From: Amycolatopsis mongoliensis
Lineage (GTDB): Bacteria > Actinomycetota > Actinomycetes > Mycobacteriales > Pseudonocardiaceae
Length of the DNA stretch: 64,000 bases
Direction: 5' to 3'
Assembly (NCBI RefSeq): GCF_030285665.1
Contig: NZ_CP127295.1
Span: 4,588,001-4,652,000 of the forward strand
How positions within the stretch are numbered: position 1 is the first letter of the stretch; every line of letters starts with the position of its first letter. A program made the translations under genes and the position numbers. The notes under the pieces were generated by a model. That model ran no database searches, was not told the origin of the DNA, and saw only the letters and a program-made list of their open reading frames with translations. Positions 34,999 to 43,351 of this stretch are shown here, in pieces.

Positions 34999-35616
34999 TC
35001 AGTCCGATGTGGGCACCGGGAACCGGTCGGCGCTGAAGTGCACCAGGATCGCCTTCGCGGTGGCGCAGACGACGCCGCCGGCTTCGAGGGTCCCGGTCGC
35101 GTGCAGCTTCCGCCCGTCGCGGCGTTCCAGCCGGCCCGCCGCGGCGAGCGGCACGGCGTACGGCGTGCCCCGGTGGTAGTCGATCGTCAGCGACGCCGTC
35201 ATCCCGGGGAAACCGGCCGCCGCGGTCGCGCGGCCCAGGACGTGGTCCAGGACCGCCGCCACCCAGCCGCCGTGCACGCGCCCCGGCGGTCCTTCGTGCG
35301 CCGCGCCGAGGAGGACGTCGGCCCGGGCCTCGTCCGGCCCGATGTACGTCCAGTTCAGCGGCGGCGCCAGCGGGTTCCCGGGTCCTTCGAGGGGGTTGTT
35401 GACGCTGAGGTGGCCGCCGCCTTCGAGCGCGGCCAGCAGCAACGGCTGCGCGCCGCCGGCGGTGCGCAGGGCGGCGGTGACCGCTTCGACCTGACGCGCG
35501 GCGGCGGCGAAGTCGGCGTCGCCGCCCACGCACACGGAAGCCTCGATCAGCTCCCGGATCCGGCTGCCGAGCAGCGCGCGCCCGGGCGGCACGCCGTCGA
35601 CGATCGGGAAGGTCAT
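34999..35616 (-). CDS. Hotdog-fold (PaaI-like) acyl-CoA thioesterase
   Basis: 205 residues; ATG 35616 with GGGGGTG upstream. NPLAPPLNWTYIGPDEARADV, HEGPPGRVHGGWVAAVLDHVLG (the HGG loop with catalytic Asp) and ASLTIDYHRGTPY form a hotdog thioesterase core with an N-terminal extension of about 70 residues. A site of the form TNNAACNNGTTNNA lies 16 bp upstream of the start, so the gene may be under a KstR-type regulator. Confidence 0.85.
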   Translation of the reverse strand: MTFPIVDGVPPGRALLGSRIRELIEASVCVGGDADFAAAARQVEAVTAALRTAGGAQPLLLAALEGGGHLSVNNPLEGPGNPLAPPLNWTYIGPDEARADVLLGAAHEGPPGRVHGGWVAAVLDHVLGRATAAAGFPGMTASLTIDYHRGTPYAVPLAAAGRLERRDGRKLHATGTLEAGGVVCATAKAILVHFSADRFPVPTSD

Positions 35617-35631
35617 CGCACCCCCAGAAAC

Positions 35632-35645
35632 TAGAACGTGTTCCA
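35632..35645. promoter_or_regulatory. KstR-like operator (TAGAACGTGTTCCA)
   Basis: It matches the published mycobacterial KstR consensus TNNAACNNGTTNNA at every fixed position and lies between the SDR stop and the thioesterase start, inside a wider AACGTG-TTC-CACGTT inverted repeat (35635-35649). A single site by itself is weak evidence for sterol control. Confidence 0.45.
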
Positions 35646-35647
35646 CG

Positions 35648-36409
35648 TTACCAGGTCGGCCGGGCCGTGACGCCGCCGTCGACGGCCAAGTCCTGTCCGG
35701 TGATCCAGGACGCCAGCGGAGACGCCAGGAAGACGCACGCGTTCCCGACGTCCGACGGTGTCCCCAACCGGCCCAGCGGAGCCGCGCGGCGCCAGCGTTC
35801 GACGCCCTCCGGCCAGTCCTCTTCCAGCCCCGGTCGCGAGATCAGGCCGGGAGACACCGTGTTGACGCGGATCCCGCGCGGCCCGTACTCCAGCGCGGCC
35901 CCGCGGGCGTGCATCACCAGGGCGGCCTTCGCCGAGCTGTAGTGGACGTGCCCGGGCGCGGGCTGCCGGGCCTCGATCGAGGCGATGTGCGTGACGCTCC
36001 CGCCGTCGCCCATCAGCCGCGCGGCCGCCTGGGTGCAGGAGAACGCGCTGGTCAGCGTCGCGTCCAGCATCGCCCGCCAGCGTTCGGCCGTCAGGTCGGC
36101 GAGCGCTTCGACCGGCTGGACGCCGGCGTTGTTCACGAGCGCGTCGAGCCGCCCGCCCCAGTCCGCGACGGCGGCCAGCAGCGCGTGACACGCGCCGTCG
36201 TCGGTCAGGTCGGCGGCGAACGCGCGTGCCCGGCCGCCCGCGGCTTCGATCGCCGCGACGACGTCGTCACCCGCATCGGGCCGGCGGTGGTGCACGGCCA
36301 CCGCGCTGCCCGCTTCGGCGAACCGCAGCGCGATCCCGCGGCCGATCGTGCCGGACGCGCCGGTGACGCAGGTGACCGTGCCGGCGAGGTCGGGGAGGTG
36401 GCTCGGCAC
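35648..36409 (-). CDS. Short-chain dehydrogenase/reductase
   Basis: 253 residues from GTG 36409. Cofactor motif TGASGTIGRGIALRF, NNAG at LDALVNNAGVQ, catalytic Ser in THIASIEARQ, Tyr-xxx-Lys as YSSAKAALV, and C-terminal VDGGVTARP: a classical SDR. HHRRP after the second strand suggests NADP(H). It precedes the thioesterase by 31 bp on the same strand. The substrate is unknown; lipid or sterol metabolism is possible given the operator. Confidence 0.9.
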   Translation of the reverse strand: MPSHLPDLAGTVTCVTGASGTIGRGIALRFAEAGSAVAVHHRRPDAGDDVVAAIEAAGGRARAFAADLTDDGACHALLAAVADWGGRLDALVNNAGVQPVEALADLTAERWRAMLDATLTSAFSCTQAAARLMGDGGSVTHIASIEARQPAPGHVHYSSAKAALVMHARGAALEYGPRGIRVNTVSPGLISRPGLEEDWPEGVERWRRAAPLGRLGTPSDVGNACVFLASPLASWITGQDLAVDGGVTARPTW

Positions 36410-36475
36410 CCGCCGATCGTAGCCCGGGCGCGAACGGCGGGCGTTTTCTCCGGATTTCGCGGGTATCGTGCCCGC

Positions 36476-37006
36476 ATGATCTCGCCGGTGCCGACCGCAC
36501 TCGCCCCAGCCGCACCGGTTCCGGGACCCGCGCCCTGGTGGGGCGGTCCGGTGATCGCCGGGAGCTTCCTGCTCGCGGGTGCGCTGCTCGCGTTCCTCGC
36601 GATCGCGGTGAGCGACCGCCGGAAGCTGAACCGGGAAGACCGCCGCCGGTGGGACCGGGAGATTCGCGACACCTACCTCGAGATCACCCGGTACCTCGCG
36701 CGGATCACCGCCTACCGCTACCAGGTGCTCACCGACGAGGACGACCGCCGCCTGCGGTACCAGGCCGGCGCCGACGCGCTCGCGGGCATGCGCGAACAGG
36801 TCGCGATGCTGGAGGTGATCGGGACGCCGGTGCTGATCGCCCGGGCGCACGAGCTGGAGGACCGCAGCGGCGTGGTCGTTTCGCTGTGGCACGAGCTGAT
36901 CAACCCCGGAAAGCCCGAGTACCGGGCCCTGAACACGGCCCGGAACGAGTTGCTGGACGCGGTGAAGGACAGCATCCGGGTGGAGCAGTACCAGCCCCGC
37001 AAGTGA
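36476..37006 (+). CDS. Single-pass membrane protein of unknown function
   Basis: 176 residues. One hydrophobic segment (VIAGSFLLAGALLAFLAIAV, about residues 26-45) is followed by a charged helical cytoplasmic part (DRRKLNREDRRRWDREIRD). No domain recognised. A TATCGT hexamer at 36464-36469 lies seven bases before the ATG and there is no Shine-Dalgarno, so the message may be leaderless. It diverges from the SDR gene. Confidence 0.75.
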   Translation: MISPVPTALAPAAPVPGPAPWWGGPVIAGSFLLAGALLAFLAIAVSDRRKLNREDRRRWDREIRDTYLEITRYLARITAYRYQVLTDEDDRRLRYQAGADALAGMREQVAMLEVIGTPVLIARAHELEDRSGVVVSLWHELINPGKPEYRALNTARNELLDAVKDSIRVEQYQPRK

Positions 37007-37055
37007 CGCGGCCGACGGGTGCGCGGGGCCAGCCGGGCGCCGTACCTTGTGGGGC

Positions 37056-37598
37056 ATGGCCGACACCCAGCGTTCGAAGTTCTCCGAACTCCTGCAGGCG
37101 CAGATCCGGCACGAGTTCACCGCCGCGCAGCAGTACGTCGCGCTCGCCGTCTGGTTCGACGCGCGCGACCTGCCCAGGCTGGCGAAACGCTTCTACCGGC
37201 AGTCGCTCGAGGAGCGCAACCACGCGCTGGCGATGGTCCAGTACCTGCTCGACCGGAGCCAGCCGGTGGCCATCCCGGGCAGCGGCGAAGTCCGGAACGA
37301 CTTCTCCGGCGTGCACGAGGCGATCGAGCTGGCCCTCGACCAGGAACGGGCGGTGACCGCCGACATCGAGGCGATGGCGAAGGCCGCGCGGCTGGAGGAG
37401 GACTACCTCGGCGAGCAGTTCGTGGCCTGGTTCCTCAAGGAGCAGGTGGAGGAGGTGGCCCAGATGTCCACGCTGCTCACGGTCGTCGAGCGGGCCGCGG
37501 ACAACCTCTTCGAGGTCGAGAACCACCTGTACCGCGAGGCGGCCGCGGGAGTCGAGGACGCGCCGGACATGCCGCCGGTCGCCGGCGGGAAGCTCTGA
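37056..37598 (+). CDS. Ferritin (BfrB-like iron storage protein)
   Basis: 180 residues. The four-helix bundle has ferroxidase-type ligands: HEFTAAQQYVALAVWF, SLEERNHALAMVQYL, and EEVAQMSTLLTVVERA. It resembles mycobacterial BfrB. There is no heme-ligand Met clearly placed as in bacterioferritin. A TACCTT hexamer 8 bp before ATG 37056 and no ribosome site suggest a leaderless message. Two hairpins follow the stop. Confidence 0.9.
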   Translation: MADTQRSKFSELLQAQIRHEFTAAQQYVALAVWFDARDLPRLAKRFYRQSLEERNHALAMVQYLLDRSQPVAIPGSGEVRNDFSGVHEAIELALDQERAVTADIEAMAKAARLEEDYLGEQFVAWFLKEQVEEVAQMSTLLTVVERAADNLFEVENHLYREAAAGVEDAPDMPPVAGGKL

Positions 37599-37626
37599 CG
37601 GCCGCACGGAGGCGGGCGGCCGTTTT
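37598..37626 (+). terminator. Rho-independent-like terminator of the ferritin gene
   Basis: ACGGCCGC, 10-nt loop, GCGGCCGT followed immediately by TTT; the stem begins at the last base of the stop codon. Confidence 0.75.
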
Positions 37627-37633
37627 CGCCAGG

Positions 37634-37675
37634 ACGGCGGAAGCGGCACACCCCCACGCGTGCCGCTTCCGCCGT
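37634..37675. terminator. Second hairpin between convergent genes
   Basis: A 16-bp perfect stem (ACGGCGGAAGCGGCAC and complement) with a 10-nt loop, ending 3 bp before the hydrolase stop on the minus strand; probably terminates that operon. Confidence 0.7.
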
Positions 37676-37677
37676 GC

Positions 37678-39804
37678 TCAGTGGCAGAACGAGACTTCCG
37701 GGTACCCCGGCGAGTCGAGCACCGGCCGTGCTTCACCCCGCAGGTGCCGGTCGAAGAAGGCGTTCACGTAGGCCCGGGCGATCTCCTGGGCCCGCAGCGC
37801 GCTCGTGGTCGCGCCGTAGTCGACGCCGAGTTCGTCGCCGACCAGGCCCACGTCGGTGAACGACGCGTGCTGTGCGCCCTTCACCTCGGCCCAGCGCTTC
37901 CAGCCGGTGAGCTGCGCCCAGTCCCGCTCCCACGTCGGGTCTCCCGCTGTGCACGCGGTTTCCCCGAGCTGGTGGCCCAGGAACATGAACGGCCGGGACA
38001 GCCCGGGCGGGTTCAGCCCGGTGTGGGTCGTGCCGTCGATGTCCATCCCGGCCTTGATGCGGGCGTCGGCGACCATCGTGGGGAGCGTGCTCGCGCCGCC
38101 GACGGAATGCCCGGCCATGCCGATCCGGGCCGGGTCGACGAGCGACGTCCACTTCGAGCGAGTCAGCGAGTCGAGCACGAACGAGACATCGGCGGCCCGG
38201 CCGAGCTCCAGCTTCTCCCAGAACGCGCCATCGTGCGGGACATCGCAGGATGCGCACCCGGCGAAGCGCCCGTCGGGGAAGCTCTGGCCGGCGTTCTCGT
38301 ACGTGTGGCCGACCACGGCGACGGCGTATCCGTGACTCGCCAGGTCCTCGGCCAGCGCGGTGAGCGTGGCACGGGGCTTGGTGTAGCCGGGCGAGAGCAC
38401 CACCAGGGGCAGCCCGTGCCCGGCCGGCCGGGCGCCGGCCACCGAGTTGGTCACCATCGTGGTGAGCAGGTCCGGCGGCACGCTCAGGCCGCTGTCCTTC
38501 AGCAGCGCCGCGGACTCCGCCGCGGTCAGGTACTGCGTCTTCGGTCCCTGCGACGAGGAAGCCGGGTAGAAGAGCGAGACCATCAGCTCCCGGTAGGGCA
38601 CCGACGGCACCCACGGGTCAGGCCGCGAAGTGTCCTTCAGGTACACGGATGCGCTGCCCACCGGCCGGTCCCCGGTCGGGGCGGGCAGGTACGGCGTCGA
38701 CGTCATGGCGAAGCTGACCTCCGGGTAGTGCGAAGACGGCTGGTCGAGCAGCGGCTGCGCCCGGCCGTTCAGGTGCTGGTCGAAGAACGCGCGGACGTAC
38801 GCCGCGGTGACGGCCTGGCCGCGCGCGGCCGGGGTCGTCGCGCCGAAGTCCAGGCCGAGCTGCTCGCCCACCAGGCCGATGTCGGTGAACGACGGGTGCG
38901 CCATGCCGGCGACGACGAGCCAGCGCTTCCACCCCTTCAGCTGGTCCCAGTCCCGTTGCCACGTGCCGGATTCGACGCCGGTGCCCGGCGTGTACGTGCC
39001 GGCCCGCCCGAGGAACAGGAACGGCCGGTCGAGGCCGGGTGCGAGCAGCGGGTCGTCCGTGGTGCCGTCGATGTCGATCCCGGCCTTGATCCGGGGGTCG
39101 GTCACCATGGCGTCGATCGTGCTCGCGCCGCCGACGGAGTGCCCGGCCATGCCGATCCGGGACGCGTCGACGAGCGACGCCCACTTCGAGCGGGTCAGCG
39201 AATCCAGCACGAACGACACGTCCTTCGCCCGGCCCCGCTGCAGCTTCTGCCAGAAGGCGTCGTCGTGGTTGCCGCAGGCCGCGCAGCCGGTGACCCGGCC
39301 GTCGGGGAACGTCGTGGCCACGTTCTCGTAGGTGTGGTCGACCACGGCGACGGCGGTGCCGTGGCTCGCCAGGTCCTCGGCCAGCGACGTCAGCTCGGCG
39401 CGGGGCCGCTTGAAGCCGGGGGACAGGACGATCAGCGGCAGCCCGCGCCCCGCCGGCCGCCCGTCGACGACGGCGTCGGTGTGGACGGTCGTCAGCACCG
39501 ATGGCGGAACGCCGGTGACGCCGGCCTCGTCGAAGACGGCTTTCGCTTCCGCCTCGGTCATGAACTGCTTCTTGGGTCCCTGCGAGGAAACCGCCGGGTA
39601 GAAGAGGGAAACCATCAGCTCGCGGTAGGGCACCGACGGGACCCACGGGTCGGGGCGCGAGGTGTCCTTGAGGTACAGGGAAGTCGTGCCCACCGGCTGG
39701 TCGCCGGTCGGCTTCGCCAGCGTGAGCGCCGGGTCCGCCGAAGCGGACGACGGCGTCAACGCGAGCGTGAGCGCGGTGATGACCGTGATGCTCTTGATTC
39801 TCAT
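37678..39804 (-). CDS. Secreted two-domain alpha/beta hydrolase (fused tandem duplicate, PAF-acetylhydrolase-like)
   Basis: 708 residues: a signal peptide (MRIKSITVITALTLALT), domain 1 (about 24-366) and domain 2 (367-708), which repeat the same sequence plan. Each has YLKDTSRPDPWVPSVPYREL, nucleophile elbow GMAGHSVGGAST, and a catalytic His in a H-x-SFTD motif (HPSFTD, HASFTD), as in PAF-acetylhydrolases. Both triads look complete. Domain 2 starts MTSTPYLPAPTGD without a signal peptide, right where domain 1 would end. Cys pairs (GCAACGNHD, GCASCDVPHD) may form disulfides. It is coupled by ATGA to a single-domain paralogue upstream. Confidence 0.87.
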   Translation of the reverse strand: MRIKSITVITALTLALTPSSASADPALTLAKPTGDQPVGTTSLYLKDTSRPDPWVPSVPYRELMVSLFYPAVSSQGPKKQFMTEAEAKAVFDEAGVTGVPPSVLTTVHTDAVVDGRPAGRGLPLIVLSPGFKRPRAELTSLAEDLASHGTAVAVVDHTYENVATTFPDGRVTGCAACGNHDDAFWQKLQRGRAKDVSFVLDSLTRSKWASLVDASRIGMAGHSVGGASTIDAMVTDPRIKAGIDIDGTTDDPLLAPGLDRPFLFLGRAGTYTPGTGVESGTWQRDWDQLKGWKRWLVVAGMAHPSFTDIGLVGEQLGLDFGATTPAARGQAVTAAYVRAFFDQHLNGRAQPLLDQPSSHYPEVSFAMTSTPYLPAPTGDRPVGSASVYLKDTSRPDPWVPSVPYRELMVSLFYPASSSQGPKTQYLTAAESAALLKDSGLSVPPDLLTTMVTNSVAGARPAGHGLPLVVLSPGYTKPRATLTALAEDLASHGYAVAVVGHTYENAGQSFPDGRFAGCASCDVPHDGAFWEKLELGRAADVSFVLDSLTRSKWTSLVDPARIGMAGHSVGGASTLPTMVADARIKAGMDIDGTTHTGLNPPGLSRPFMFLGHQLGETACTAGDPTWERDWAQLTGWKRWAEVKGAQHASFTDVGLVGDELGVDYGATTSALRAQEIARAYVNAFFDRHLRGEARPVLDSPGYPEVSFCH

Positions 39805-40910
39805 CCGATGAACGTCACTTCCGGGTAGGCGGGCGACGGCGCGGTCAGCAGCGGTTGCGGACGGCAGCGCAGGTTCCGGTCGAAGAAGGCGCTCACGTAG
39901 TTCCGCGTGATCGCCAGCGCCCGATAGGCGTCGATCGACGCGCCGAGGTCGACCCCCAGCTGGGCGGCGAGCACGCCGAGGTCGGTGAACGACTGGTGCG
40001 CCGTGCCGGACACCATGAGCCAGCGCTTCCAGCCGGTCAGGTGCGTCCAGTCCGTCTCCCAGTCGTCGTACGGACCGGGCGTGCCCGGCGTGTAGTCGTC
40101 CATGCTGCCCAGGAACAGGAACGGCCGCGACAGCCCGGACGCCGGGAGCGGCACGTGGATGGAGCCGTCGATGTCGGCCCCGGCGCGGATGCGGGGATCG
40201 GCCAGCATCGCCTGTGTCGTGATCGCGCCGCCCGCGGAGTGCCCGGTCATGCCGATGCGCTGCGGGTCGATCAGCGCGCCCCACTTCGGTGAGCGCAGCA
40301 GCGAGTCGAGCACGAACGACGTGTCCTTCGACCGCACCTGCGCGAACTTCTCCCAGAACCCGGGCTGGTCGTCGACCGCGCAGGCGTCGCACCCGGTGAC
40401 GTGGCCGTCGGGGAACGTGGTGGCGCGGTTTTCGTAGGTGTGGTCGATCGCCGCCACGGCGTACCCGCGGCTGGCGAGGTCCTCGGCCAGCGCGGTGAGT
40501 GTGGCCCGCGGTTGCGTCCAGCCCGGAGACAGCACGACCAGCGGGAGGCCGTGCCACCGCCCGGCCGGCTTCGCGTCGACGACGGCGTTCGTCCGGACGG
40601 TGCTCAGGACGTCCAGGGGCAGCCCCGGGATGTTCTGCCGTTCGAGGTTGCGTTCCGACTCGAGCGGCGTCATGTACTGCTTCGTCGGCCCGTTCGCCGA
40701 CGTCGCCGGGTAGAAGACGGAGACCATCAGCTCCCGGTAGGGCACCGACGGCACCCAGGGGTCCGGACGCGAAGTGTCCTTGAGGGACAGTGAGGTGACA
40801 CCGACGGGTTCGTGGCCGGTCGGGCGGGGCAGGTAAGGCGTGGTGCTCGCCGAAGCGGGCGAGGCGGCGAGAGTGAGCGTCAAGGCGGTGGCTACCGCGA
40901 GAGTGCGCAT
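39801..40910 (-). CDS. Secreted alpha/beta hydrolase, single-domain paralogue
   Basis: 369 residues. Signal peptide MRTLAVATALTLTLAASPASA, the family segment SLKDTSRPDPWVPSVPYREL, nucleophile GMTGHSAGGAITT, HQSFTDLG as His motif, and a Cys pair in GCDACAVDD. It is the third copy of the unit found twice in the next gene, with which it overlaps by 4 bp. ATG 40910 has GGGGGA upstream. Secreted esterase or lipase activity on short acyl chains is likely. Confidence 0.88.
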   Translation of the reverse strand: MRTLAVATALTLTLAASPASASTTPYLPRPTGHEPVGVTSLSLKDTSRPDPWVPSVPYRELMVSVFYPATSANGPTKQYMTPLESERNLERQNIPGLPLDVLSTVRTNAVVDAKPAGRWHGLPLVVLSPGWTQPRATLTALAEDLASRGYAVAAIDHTYENRATTFPDGHVTGCDACAVDDQPGFWEKFAQVRSKDTSFVLDSLLRSPKWGALIDPQRIGMTGHSAGGAITTQAMLADPRIRAGADIDGSIHVPLPASGLSRPFLFLGSMDDYTPGTPGPYDDWETDWTHLTGWKRWLMVSGTAHQSFTDLGVLAAQLGVDLGASIDAYRALAITRNYVSAFFDRNLRCRPQPLLTAPSPAYPEVTFIG

Positions 40911-40930
40911 GATTCCCCCAGGAACCGTGA

Positions 40931-41914
40931 TCAGGAAAGGTGGCGGACGCGGCGGAAGCAGAACCAGGTGAGCAGGGCGGTCATCGCGAGGTACAGCGCG
41001 AGTTCGAGCCACTGCAGCGGCCAGAACCGCGAACCGGGCTGGTAGGTCAGGCGCTGCTGGTAGCCGTGCGTGCCCAGCTGCGCCATGCACGTTTCGATCG
41101 TGCCGCGCTCCGGCGGGCCCTGGTCCGGCCTCGGGGCGCACGTCTGGATGAACGACGGCAGCGGATCGGCCACGGTGCCCGCCGAGTCCACGGTTTCGTT
41201 CGCCAGCACCCACGCGCCGGCCGGGTTCCGCATGCCGATCTCCAGGATCCCGTGGGTGTCGTCGCCGGTGATGTTCGTGATGTCCCGCGAGACGATCGGG
41301 ATCGTCGTCTGCTCGGGCGGGATGAGGTACGGACGCACGAAGTTCGGCACCAGGAGCAGCACGGCGGCGAGCGCGACCAGGGTGACGGCCATGGCCGCCA
41401 CGGTCCGCTTCAGCAGCATCCCGACCGCGACGCCGAGCGCGAGGGCGAAGGCCGCGTAGCCGATCGGGACGATGCCGCGCGCGCCGAACACGACCGGTGC
41501 CATGCGCGAGAGCATCCCGCGATCGGTCTGCTGCGCCGCGAGCGCGTCGATCGGGCTCGCCCACCACGACACCGCCCAGCCGAGCAGGCCGGCCGCGACC
41601 ATCGCGGTCAGGATGCCGAACCCGAGCTTGGTGGTGAGCCACCGCTTGCGCGTGACGGTCTGGTTCCACACCAGGCTGTGCGTGCCGCTTTCCAGCTCGC
41701 GCGTGATCATCGGGACGCCCCAGAAGACGCCGATGACCGCGGGCAGCAGGTACAGCGCCAGGATCGTGCCGCTGAAGAGGACGTCCTGGTCGGAGAAGTT
41801 GGTGCGCCCGACCAGCTCCGGCCCGGTGATCGCGAGCACGACGCCGATCAGGACCAGCGCGGCGGACACGGACAGCGCGGGGACGCGGAACTGGCGCCAG
41901 GTCAGCCAGGTCAT
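40931..41914 (-). CDS. ABC transporter permease
   Basis: 327 residues with six hydrophobic segments, including VPALSVSAALVLIGVVLAIT and LFSGTILALYLLPAVIGVFWG. A large external loop before the last segment contains two Cys. It is in an operon with its ATPase (4-bp overlap) and a YtrA-type GntR regulator, an arrangement known from cell-envelope stress and antimicrobial-response exporters. Confidence 0.87.
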   Translation of the reverse strand: MTWLTWRQFRVPALSVSAALVLIGVVLAITGPELVGRTNFSDQDVLFSGTILALYLLPAVIGVFWGVPMITRELESGTHSLVWNQTVTRKRWLTTKLGFGILTAMVAAGLLGWAVSWWASPIDALAAQQTDRGMLSRMAPVVFGARGIVPIGYAAFALALGVAVGMLLKRTVAAMAVTLVALAAVLLLVPNFVRPYLIPPEQTTIPIVSRDITNITGDDTHGILEIGMRNPAGAWVLANETVDSAGTVADPLPSFIQTCAPRPDQGPPERGTIETCMAQLGTHGYQQRLTYQPGSRFWPLQWLELALYLAMTALLTWFCFRRVRHLS

Positions 41915-42792
41915 CGCAGGACCTCCAGGGCGGGGCGGGCGGCGGCGGGGTTGCTCATGTACTCGAGGACGAGGTCCTCGAGGCCGATCTGCGCGACCGT
42001 CCACGCGGGGTCGAGGATCGGCGCCTCGGTGCGGACGAGCACGGTGGTCTGGCGGTCGGTGTGCTTCGCGGAGACGACGTGCTGGTCGGCCGGCAGCGAG
42101 TCGACCTCGCGGCGCGGCCCGGAGAGCCGGTGGTGCGTGGCGAGCAGCTCTTCGACGTCACCCATCACCCGGACCTGGGAGTCCACCAGCACGATGAGGT
42201 GGTCGCAGACCCGTTCCAGGTCGTTGACCAGGTGCGAGGACATCACGACCGACAGCTCGTGCTCGGCGACGGCCTCCATGAGGTCCTGCAGGAACTCCCG
42301 GCGCGCCAACGGGTCCAGCGCGGCGACCGGCTCGTCGAGCAGCAGCAGCTCGGGGCGCTTGGCGATGCCGAGGGTGAGCGCGAGCTGCGCGCGCTGGCCG
42401 CCGGACAGCTTGCCGGCGGGCTGCTTCGGGTCGAGCCCGAGCCGTTCGACCCGCTTGGTGGCGAGCGAGTCGTCCCACCGCGGGTTGAGGTGCGCGCCGA
42501 GCCGCAGGTGCTCTTCGATGGTCAGCCCGGTGTAGACGGGCGTGCTCTGGGCGACGTAGCCGACCTTCGCCAGCTGGTCCGGGCCGCTGCCCGGCACACC
42601 GCCGCACACCTCGACCGAGCCGGTGGTCGGTTCCAGCATGCCGGAGGCGATGTTCAGCAGGGTGGACTTGCCGGCGCCGTTGGGGCCGACGAGCCCGGTC
42701 ACGTGGCCGGCCTCGATCTCGAGGGTGCAGCCGGTCAGCGCCCACTTGCGCTTGTACTTCTTGCCCAGTCCCTGGGCACGCAGGACGGTCAC
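41911..42792 (-). CDS. ABC transporter ATP-binding protein
   Basis: 293 residues, GTG start. Walker A GPNGAGKSTLLN, Q-loop YVAQSTPVY, signature LSGGQRAQLAL, Walker B LLLLDEPVAALDP, and the H-loop SSHLV. It powers the permease encoded downstream and overlaps the GntR gene by 4 bp. Confidence 0.93.
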   Translation of the reverse strand: MTVLRAQGLGKKYKRKWALTGCTLEIEAGHVTGLVGPNGAGKSTLLNIASGMLEPTTGSVEVCGGVPGSGPDQLAKVGYVAQSTPVYTGLTIEEHLRLGAHLNPRWDDSLATKRVERLGLDPKQPAGKLSGGQRAQLALTLGIAKRPELLLLDEPVAALDPLARREFLQDLMEAVAEHELSVVMSSHLVNDLERVCDHLIVLVDSQVRVMGDVEELLATHHRLSGPRREVDSLPADQHVVSAKHTDRQTTVLVRTEAPILDPAWTVAQIGLEDLVLEYMSNPAAARPALEVLR

Positions 42793-43184
42793 GCTATGTC
42801 CTCTCTGGCGGAGTCGCGAAACGTGGACATCAGCAGGGCCTCGATGCTCTCTTCGTCGAGACCGGCTTTGCGGGCCTTGCCCAGCCAGCGGCGCAGGTCC
42901 TGCCGCAGGGGCCCGAGTACGGCGAAAGAAGTGCCGCCGTTCAGCGTCGCGGTCACGAAGGTGCCGACGCCGGGGCGGGCCGAGACGAGGCCGTCGTGCT
43001 CCAGTTCGCGGTAGGCCTTCAGCACGGTGTTCGGGTTGATCGCGAGGTCGGCGACCACGTCCTTGACCTTCGGGAGCTGGTCCCCCTTTTCGAGCAGGCC
43101 CAGCCGGAGGGCGTGCCGCACCTGCTGGACCAGCTGCTGGTACGGCGAAAGGCCCGAACGGGCGTCGAGGTGGAACTCGATCAT
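42789..43184 (-). CDS. GntR family regulator, YtrA type
   Basis: 131 residues from ATG 43184 (MIEFHLDARSGLSPYQQLV) with GGAG six bases upstream; an ATG at 43196 adds four residues without a ribosome site. The winged helix is LPKVKDVVADLAINPNTVLKAYRELEHDGLV. The short C-terminus lacks a big ligand domain, typical of YtrA regulators that control adjacent ABC genes. The palindrome at 43200-43213 is its likely operator. Confidence 0.92.
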   Translation of the reverse strand: MIEFHLDARSGLSPYQQLVQQVRHALRLGLLEKGDQLPKVKDVVADLAINPNTVLKAYRELEHDGLVSARPGVGTFVTATLNGGTSFAVLGPLRQDLRRWLGKARKAGLDEESIEALLMSTFRDSAREDIA

Positions 43185-43199
43185 CGGCAACTCCATTTA

Positions 43200-43213
43200 A
43201 CTAGGTACCTAGT
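43200..43213. promoter_or_regulatory. GntR operator palindrome ACTAGGTACCTAGT
   Basis: A perfect 14-bp palindrome in an AT-rich pocket directly upstream of the gntR-ABC operon, next to a minus-strand TATAGT -10 hexamer (43214-43219). Binding would block the transcription start. Confidence 0.65.
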
Positions 43214-43351
43214 ACTATAGCTAAGGAGGGGAAGTCGGCGCCAGGGTCTTTTCGGGAACCCCCGCCGGGGGTACCGCGAATGACTTGTGGAACCTCGGCA
43301 GGCGCCCGGCGTCTGTAGTGGTGATCGTTTTCTCCGACGAAAGGGCTCTTC

